A model generated the notes under the pieces. The model did not search any database. It was not told where the DNA came from and saw only the letters and a program-made list of their open reading frames with translations. From NCBI RefSeq assembly GCF_000226095.1, contig NC_016474.1:1488001-1552000 (forward strand): a stretch of 64,000 nucleotides of DNA. Direction: 5' to 3'. The position numbers were made by a program, and so were the translations under genes. Position 1 is the first letter of the stretch; every line of letters starts with the position of its first letter. Below, in pieces: positions 57,185 through 64,000 of this stretch. This stretch comes from Thermothelomyces thermophilus ATCC 42464 (taxonomy: Eukaryota > Ascomycota > Sordariomycetes > Sordariales > Chaetomiaceae).

Positions 57185-59382
57185 TCAGGGGTTCAGCTTC
57201 TCCGCCTCCCCATCATCATCATCATCATCATCATCTTCTTCTTCTTCATCGTTATCGTCATCATCCTCCCCAACAATAATCTCCTCCTCCTCCTCCTCCC
57301 ATCCTTCCCAGCTCACCACCTCCTTATCCCAGCCGTTGGGCCTCGCCGTCCTGACGTGCCCGACCCGGAGTCCGTCAATCTCGACCGCCTCCCTGGGCCA
57401 CCTCAGCACGCCCCGGAAGGGCTCGCTCCAGGCCTCCTGCATGACGGCCCGCCCGCCGTCGGCAAACAGGTGCGGGACCGCCAGCCGCATGCTGGCCAGG
57501 GCCCTCCTGCCGACCTCGTCGACCGAGTCGCTGTGGCGGAGCGCGAAGAAGCCGGCCTCGTCGGCGTGCCGGCGCCGCAGCCGCTCCTGCTCCTCGGCGG
57601 GGAGCAGGCCCAGCCCCATGAGGAAGACGTCGTACTGCACCAGGCTGGTGCGGCAGACCCAGGAGCCGCCCTCGGCGGCGCGGCGGTACAGGCCGGCCAG
57701 GGCGGCGGCGCTGCCCAGGGCGCCCGTGCCGTAGTCCGACATGGGGAAGGGCGGGACGACGGGCTCGTCCAGGCCCATGAAGGCGCCCTGCGCCCAGGCG
57801 GCGCCCGTGACGCAGTCGGCGACCTGCTGCCAGCCGGGGCGCCCGGCCCACTCGGCGCCGCGCTCGGGTTCCAGGTCGGCGCCGCCGAAGCAGTCCTCGG
57901 CCACGTAGACGAAGCCCCGGCCGCGGGCGCGGGCCAGCCGGCCGAGCTGGTCCGGTCCGTAGCCCAGGCGGGCGAGCGCGCCCGGGCGGTAGCCGTCGAT
58001 GAGCACGTCCGCGTCCGCGAGAAGGGCGGCGAAGGCGGCCCGGTCCGCCGGGCAGCTCGGCCGCAGGTCCAGGTGCACCGCCCGCTTGCCCGCGTTGACG
58101 TCGAGCTGGAAGAAGGGCACGTCCGGGAGGTGCGGGGGCGTCACTTTGAGGACCTGCGCGCCGTGCGCGGCCAGCGAGCGGCCGATGGTCGGCCCCGCGA
58201 TGATGCGGCAGAGCTCGAGCACTTTGATGCCCGCCAGGGCCTGCCGGGGCCGCCGGCCGCCCGGAGAGGAGGAGACTGCTGCCGTAGTGGAGGGGAAGGG
58301 AACGGGCGGAGTCACGTGGGCGTCTGCCGGGTTGGGGCGGACCGTCAGGGGCGGGAGGTCCAGGAGGGCCTTGCCGTGGGGGGTAGCTTGGAACTGGGCC
58401 CAGGTGAGTGCTTGAATGCCGGCTTGTCGGTGAGCGAGGTTGAGCGCGTCGAGTTCCGCGGCCGTGTGCTCTTTCACCGCAGACTCGATGTAGTCGATGA
58501 TGGCGTGGTAATCGGTCATTTCCGGGTTCTCCTTGGGCAGGCCAAGCATCTCAAGGGTCACGTCGGCGTCCAGGGAGCCGTGGATGTGGAAGTATTCACC
58601 GGGGTTTTTGGTGCCGTAGAGGTTGGCCGACATCCGCCGGTAGAGGACCGATTGGGCCTTGTTCAGGTCCGTGTCTGGGCGGAGGAGGGTCAGTTTGCCG
58701 TGCCCTGGACCGCGTATGTGTGCCCCGTCCCCCTTCCCCTCCCCCACCACCACCTCTCATTCAATCCCACTCTCGTCGACGGGGCTGGGCTGAGCGGGCA
58801 GTGTAACTCACCAGGAATCCTGTCCTTAATTCGAGGATCCGACTTGTCCATGCCATCTAGGGTCGTAAGATAGGCCGACATCAAAAAGGCCGAGACCCTG
58901 TCGGCATCGATTCGAATCCTCTTGCTTTCCGTCCCATACCGAAGTTTCGCAATGGCGGCAGCGGCACAAGCTTCGAGAGCCTTAATGGCCGCGGCGGCTT
59001 CCTGCTCTCTGAGCGGGGTAGGAAAATGCACCTCGTCCCCGTTCTCCGTCGCCGATGTGACCTCGACGGACTCGGCGAAGGGCAACAAGGCCGCTGGAAG
59101 CTCGCCTGAACAGATCGTACACAACTTCTGGAGCGCCTCACGGGCCCCGGCAGCCACCGAGTGCGGCATGGGGACAAGACGGCCTTCGGCTGGTGTATAG
59201 TCTTCCCCGACTTTCATCAAATGCTGCCAGTACCGAAAGGCTGACAAGAGCACGCGTTGCTGAGACACCGACTCGGCGTTTGGGCCCGGAAAAGGCGTCT
59301 TGTCGACGGCGGCGCCCTCCCAGGCCCAACCGGCGGCGGGCGTTGCTGTTGGCATGGTCGCTGCCCGGTTTATGATGTCCAT
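57185..59382 (-). CDS. Class III (CaiB/BaiF) CoA-transferase
   Basis: Likely moves CoA between carboxylic acids or carnitine-type substrates; the substrate cannot be told. Exons 58812-59382 and 57185-58674 join at CCT G|AC ACG, giving 686 residues. The second half holds the classic fold: LAGIKVLELCRIIAGPTIGRSLAAHGAQVLKV (about 337-368), then NAGKRAVHLDL, DADVLIDGYRPGALARLGYG, and MSDYGTGALGSAAALAGLYRR with Asp about 504 in the place of the family's catalytic aspartate. The first half (IDADRVSAFLMSAYL...LYGTKNPGEYFHIHGSLDADV) looks like a second, diverged CoA-transferase half, as in two-domain fungal members. The last 45 residues are an acidic tail of Glu and Asp encoded by ATC/CTC/CTT repeats (57205-57300), not part of the family. 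Confidence 0.88.
57205..57300. repeat. Trinucleotide repeat (ATC/TTC/CTC) coding an acidic tail
   Basis: The plus strand reads ATCATC...CTTCTTC...TCCTCC; on the minus strand this encodes runs of Asp and Glu at the C-terminus of the CoA-transferase. It is an in-frame coding microsatellite. Confidence 0.9.
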
Positions 59383-60830
59383 TGTTGCGAGTGCTCGCGG
59401 AAGGGTCGAGAGAAGGCACCTCCTTATGAGAAACTAAGCGAGGGCGAAGTGCCGGTACAAGTAGGTGCCATCCGATGGCTAGCCCGTTGGAGGATCACAC
59501 CGTGGTGGTCATGGGTGACCCTCTGTACATACACACACACACATTGCCTAGGATCCTGGCGAGACCCGCACCAGTGGACCGACAATACGATAGAGACCTT
59601 GGGGTGGAAACTGAGCTGATAGATATCCTGGTTCGTCTGTGCGCGTAGGCCGCCATAAGAGACAGAAACCGGGGCCCTGCCATTGCCAGATCCATGACGG
59701 CGCCTTGGCTCCGAGATTCCCACTCCCCACGCGCTCGGGGGGATCTCGGGGCAGGAACGGGCGGATCTCACTAGACAGAGGCGGGGGGTTGCCATGATTG
59801 GAGTCGTCGTTGCCGCGAGTCCTCGCTGGTCACGCCCCTTTCCGACCCATCTGCGGCACTGGTTGGCTCCCGACGGGTTCCGAGGGGCTGGAGAGCGGGC
59901 TGGAGAGCGGGCTGGCGAGCCATTGGCGAATCCAAGGTCCTACACCACGTGCTCCCAGGGCGCCTCTCCACCACCACCTCTTGGAGCAATGGGATAACGG
60001 AGTGCGTCCAATGGCTTCTCGGTCCGGCGTGGTGTTGTAAAAGTCAGGGCAGAATCTCTGGTTGCAGAACGATGAACTTTGTCACCTGCAAGGAAGACCG
60101 CCGTGAGACGCTGAGCCTTGATCACGCGGTCGACGAGATCCGAACCGACGCTGTAACAACGGGTAAAAATAAAAAGAATATGATGGATTGCAGACGGAGA
60201 AGCAGGGAGGTACCCGCCAGATTGGAGGATATGAAAGCTGAGCTCGTTTCCGCGATAGTACGAAGTCCCGTACCGGGGGACCTCGGTGACACTGCTGAGA
60301 GAAGGAGAGACGGGAGCAAGGGGTGGGGGGGTAGTCGGTGCACGGCTTCTGTACTGTATGTACACTCCTTCGAAGTAGGAGGTAGGACCTGCAACCCAGA
60401 GACGGACGAGGTAGGCAAGCCGTTGGTTGAGATGGTGACGGGCGGGAACCCTGCGTGGGACTGGTTAGCGCGACATCTACCTAGGTATGTAACGGGTAGG
60501 TATGTCATGCACATACAGTATGGATGTATGTATGTATGTACATACATCAATCTCTCCGCTGCGCCGTCCTCTCCCCCACTACACTAGTGCTAGCACTAAA
60601 GCCTGTATTCTGTCGTGCCTTGTGAGCCGGGGGTATGGGGGTGGCCAGTTAACACAAAAAAGTCAAACATTCGATGGCTGCAGAAATGGCGGGAACGTGG
60701 GGATGCTATCCCTGCAGGTCTTACGATATGTGTTCCCCGACGGCGTCGCCAGCAACAGCCGAGACATCTTCTCCTGGCCTGCCGTGATTCCGAAATGGCG
60801 GCGTTGGTGATGGTGTGTGCCTTTGCGCGT

Positions 60831-60858
60831 CAACCGCCAACCGCCAACCGCCAACCGC
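60831..60858. repeat. Tandem 7-bp repeat, four copies of CAACCGC
   Basis: Direct repeats of CAACCGC occur head to tail just downstream of an upstream partial copy. It is a small minisatellite with no evident function. Confidence 0.85.
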
Positions 60859-62336
60859 TGATCCAACGGGCTAGGTCGGTCAGGTGAAAGCGAATGGTTG
60901 GAACTATCCCTCTTCCGTCCTCGGAACCCCCCGGCCGCCCTGTTGTTTGCACCTTGTTGAGCCCCTCGGCAGGGAACTTGGGGACCGTGACCGCGACTGA
61001 GTGAGGGTAGGTGAAGGTCAGGTAGCTTCCGAAAAAGGTAAGCAGGAGAAAACTGTAGGCTGTTGTAGTGTAGGGTGGTCGGCATGTGGGATTAGATGCA
61101 CCATGACCATTCGTGGAGTAGTAGTGCGGCTTCCTTCCCATCCTCGGCAACATCCAAGAGCATCCCCCCACCTCCTCCACTCGACGGTGGTTGGTCGGCG
61201 GGCGTGACTGCTGCACGGAAGGATAAACCGAACCCCTTCGTCGCCCATGTGGCCGACTGTGTCTCTTCGAGGACCGCTGGTGCCCATCTGAAACGCGGGA
61301 AGAAGCGATGCACGCAATGGTGCTTGAGCTGATCCAAATTTGCGTGCGTCCCGTCGTCTCGGGGTAACCCACGGGTTGCGAAAACCGCAGGTCTGAGGTT
61401 GAAGATGGGCATGATTGCAGGTCGATCCGAGAAGATGGAGGTCAGGCAGGTGAGACCAATTGCGACAACGGTACCTTAGGTACTCGGTCAGGAAGCAAGA
61501 TACACCGACCTGAAGGGAAGGTATCAGTATCTCTTGTGTGATGCTTGAAGATACATACGGTACCTAACCTGTCACTACTAGTAGAGCTCGGGGCTTGACA
61601 CTAATTACCCGTAATTAATCCCGTAATCTTGAGAGTGCTTGGGGCGCCGTTTTTATCGGTTGCGGGGCACCTGCAGCATGCCCCCCGACCACTGAAGAGC
61701 TGGAGCTAGGTGCATTATCCGATGCTTGGATACCTGCTGTGCCTCTCCTACTAGGCCCTAAAAAGTGGAAGTTGGAACGCTGTCCAGAACCATTGGCAGC
61801 AGTCTCATCTGACCTCTTTCCCTGGCCGTCTCGGGCAGGTTAGGTCAAGGCAAGCTAGGCAGGCAGGCAGGCAAGCACCTGGCAAAGTAAGTACGGATTA
61901 GTTCTTGACCTTTGGTTCCTGCCCGTCGCGCTGCTTTTGCCGCGTTTTCCTTCCCATTCCATTTTTTGCCTCTCCGCCTCGAATCTGCAGTACTAAGTTT
62001 CGAATGCAAAATCACTCCTCTGCGCGGCCCAGGGCCAAGCTCTCGAGGCCGTCATATCGTAAGACGGCCACACGCCACATCCCCATTATACGTACCTGGT
62101 ACGGTGCCTCCTGCTCACGTCAAACATGGGGCCTTCATCGAAATTATGGTCACACAAGGCTGCCTCGTCCTATGTCCCCGAGGTTCACAGCGCGGGGCTC
62201 GCATGCGGCGACAGTCCTGTGATGGAACGAGCTTCATTCGTGCCCTGTCTCTTCGCTTCTGACTGCCCGCTCAATCTCGAGTCGAGCGGCGTGGTCATCC
62301 ATGTCCCGGTTCCCTGCCTCTGCAATGGCTCGCACT

Positions 62337-62354
62337 CCCCCCCCCCCCCCCCCC
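62337..62354. repeat. C18 homopolymer
   Basis: Eighteen consecutive C; prone to length errors in sequencing. Confidence 0.9.
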
Positions 62355-62804
62355 TTTTCCTGAGGGGAGAAAACAAGCTGGACGAACGGTAACACCAAAG
62401 ACGCGCCACGAGGCCAGCCGTACGCCTAATGAGCCAATGCAAGCGCGCTCAAAGTCCCCAACGCTGTCTATCACGGCTGCAGTCGCCTCATCCCCGTTCG
62501 TGCGCTGGGCAGAGCCTCTGCCTATCGCCGGCCTCCATCTTGCGCGAGGCTTGCTTGGGAGGTGGCTCTCGAGCACCACCCCCCATTTCCCAACTTATCG
62601 CATTCCCCGCATCTTGGGTTGCTGCGCTGTTTTATGCACCAGCAGCGAGCTGGACTTCTCGTTATCCAGCCACCTGGATTCACGCGCCACTCGTGCCGGG
62701 GTTTGATGCAGCTGCCCTGGGCCGCGCCAGTCACTGGGTAGCAAGCCTTGGAGCTGATCTAGGGTAGTTTTGGGCGCAAAAGCAAGCCGCAGCACGGCCC
62801 AAGA

Positions 62805-62920
62805 CTATCCAAAGCGTCAGCTTGCAGCAAGGAAAACAAGTCGGCCAGGGTGCCTTTTTGAGCTATCCAAAGCGTCAGCTTGCAGCAAGGAAAACAAGTC
62901 GGCCAAGGTGCCTTTTTGAG
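62805..62920 (+). repeat. 58-bp tandem duplication
   Basis: Unit 1 (62805-62862) and unit 2 (62863-62920) both begin CTATCCAAAGCGTCAGC and end GCCTTTTTGAG, differing at one base (GCCAGGG versus GCCAAGG). The copies are adjacent with no gap, so this is a recent local duplication in the upstream leader of the Zn2Cys6 gene. Confidence 0.95.
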
Positions 62921-63597
62921 GCTCGCTCGCCTAGCACCGTCCACCCGCCTCGTGGTGTGCGCCTCCTAGGGCCGTGTTTTCCCGCCCCATCCTGGTCCGG
63001 CCTTCGGCTTCTCCCTTCTTGCTTCACTTCCGGTGGCCGAAGCAGCTCAGTATATCTCTTCGCCTGGTCCGGTTGCCGTGATTCTCGTTCGACGACACTG
63101 ACATTGTCCCCGCAAGAACCAAGACCTCGCACCTGCTCCCTACCCTACACTGGGCACCGACGCAACCCTGGATCAACCATCCTGCGGCACATGGGCTCGT
63201 GCCACCAAGCGCTCTCCCGCTGCGGCCACTAAACTGGACCGACCCCAGAAAGAAAACCCGCAGGACCAACAGACGACACATAGCTTAGATAGCTTACAAC
63301 CATCCGACGGACGAACCGCTCTCTCCCCACTGCCCGCCTTGCTGCCGAAGTGTCTCGTGCATCATCCGCTCTTGCCAGGTCCCCGCCGCTCGCTCCTTCG
63401 CGACCGCACTAACCTAGCGCTCGCCTCCCGGTTCTCCATCGTCTTCTTGTCCAGCTGCCCGCGTATTGCCGTCGCACTTGCAGCTGCCGCCTCCCTCGGC
63501 CTAGCAGACTGAGCAGGAGCGTCTGCTACCCGATGGCGGGGGGTTTGCTCCCGTCTCCCCACGCGACTCACGCCAACTTCACCTGCCCTTCTCCACC

Positions 63598-64000
63598 ATG
63601 ACTCGCCCCAAGGTTCCCGACGACAAGCGCCAGCGCACTGCCCAGGCCTGCGACTCGTGCAAGCGCCGGAAGCAGAAGGTGAGAGTCTTTTGTTTCTTTT
63701 CTTCTCGATTGTTTCTTGCAATCGCTTCACTGCTCCCTCCTCGTGCTTCAAGGTCTGGCCAGGGTCACGGCATTACCGCGTTGGATCCCGAGAACTTGGT
63801 CTTTGCTTTGGTCTCACAGCTCTCCAGCAGTCTGATTTGGGGAGTCGGATGCCTCTGCACCTTTGTAATCCCCCGTTCGCCGTTTTGTCTCACTTTCTTA
63901 CCACAAAAAAAAGAGAGAGGAAACAAAAAAAAGGCCACCCTCTCTTTACATATGCCTACCTCCATCTCCCTCGTCGTGATGCATCCTGGCCAGTGGTGCT
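63598..64000 (+). CDS. Zn2Cys6 fungal transcription factor (partial, 5' end)
   Basis: The first exon, 63598-63678, encodes 27 residues, MTRPKVPDDKRQRTAQACDSCKRRKQK, the N-terminal half of a Gal4-type binuclear zinc cluster (CxxC followed by RRKxKC). A donor GTGAGAG starts at 63679 right after the basic stretch, the place where fungal regulators of this family often have an intron; the next cysteine (CNGxxPC) must be in an exon further on. The intron runs to at least the window end, longer than the others here unless an unrecognised acceptor lies within. The target genes are unknown; the CoA-transferase next to it is divergent and 4.2 kb away. Confidence 0.85.
   Translation, partial: MTRPKVPDDKRQRTAQACDSCKRRKQKVRVFCFFSSRLFLAIASLLPPRASRSGQGHGITALDPENLVFALVSQLSSSLIWGVGCLCTFVIPRSPFCLTFLPQKKERGNKKKATLSLHMPTSISLVVMHPGQWC

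Larger units (their letters stand above)
59383..63597. other. Long spacer upstream of Zn2Cys6 gene
   Basis: About 4.2 kb, shared upstream of the CoA-transferase and the Zn2Cys6 gene. It contains GTACATAC at 59525, GTATGTAC at 60356, a palindromic GTATGTACATAC near 60534, GTAGTGTA at 61065, a (CAACCGC) tandem at 60831-60858, a CAGG tract at 61858-61873, C18 at 62337-62354 and a 58-bp tandem duplication at 62805-62920. No gene is supported. The last 600 bp are pyrimidine-rich, consistent with a long leader of the regulator. Confidence 0.55.

Noticed and set aside
56912-58873. 653-codon plus-strand frame opposite the CoA-transferase
   Set aside because: Antisense shadow; the minus-strand frame carries the CoA-transferase motifs.

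Overview
The window is 64 kb of nuclear DNA from a filamentous ascomycete (Pezizomycotina). The evidence is short 5' GT..AG introns (about 55-220 nt, many with GTAAGT-type donors), GC-rich coding sequence, an intron-bearing nuclear tRNA, and fungus-specific proteins (Pex8, Nto1, WSC-domain wall protein, a Gamma subunit of the GNG-1 type, Zn2Cys6 regulator). The Gamma subunit and eIF3a look closest to Sordariomycetes, probably Sordariales; that placement is inference from protein resemblance, not a search.

Layout. 1-16 kb is gene-dense: DGAT1-type acyltransferase (+), Ste14 isoprenylcysteine methyltransferase (-), a TMEM170-like membrane protein (-), peroxin Pex8 (+), TFIIIA (-), RPB6 (+), tRNA-His (+) and a secreted two-WSC-domain protein (-). 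16-38 kb holds eIF3a (-), G-protein gamma (+), a SelW/Rdx-like protein (+), the PP1 catalytic subunit (-) and the NuA3 subunit Nto1 (-), separated by long spacers of 1-4 kb. 41-44 kb holds a leucine-rich-repeat protein (-). From 43.9 to 53.5 kb there is a gene desert of about 9.6 kb without a convincing intact gene. 53.5-59.4 kb holds a mitochondrial two-pass membrane protein (-), PDX1 (E3-binding protein of pyruvate dehydrogenase, +) and a class III CoA-transferase (-). The window ends inside the first intron of a Zn2Cys6 transcription factor (+). I find no CRISPR array, no rRNA, no virus-like or LTR element and no intact transposon.

How the genes relate. These are mostly unrelated housekeeping genes, not a cluster. 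Two divergent pairs make functional sense: TFIIIA with RPB6 (both needed for RNA polymerase III transcription, start codons 396 bp apart) and the mitochondrial membrane protein with PDX1 (both mitochondrial, 640 bp apart). DGAT1 and Ste14 converge, as do Pex8/TFIIIA and PDX1/CoA-transferase.

The strongest unexplained signal is not a gene. Three short motifs (TACGGAGTA, GTATGTAC/GTACATAC, GTAGTGTA/TACACTAC) recur far more often than base composition predicts, I found them only between genes, and the second is dense in the 46-54 kb desert. Other oddities are an eIF3a first exon that codes only for the initiator Met, a 58-bp tandem duplication in the leader of the Zn2Cys6 gene, and microsatellite-built tails or inserts in Pex8, the Rdx protein, Nto1 and the CoA-transferase.
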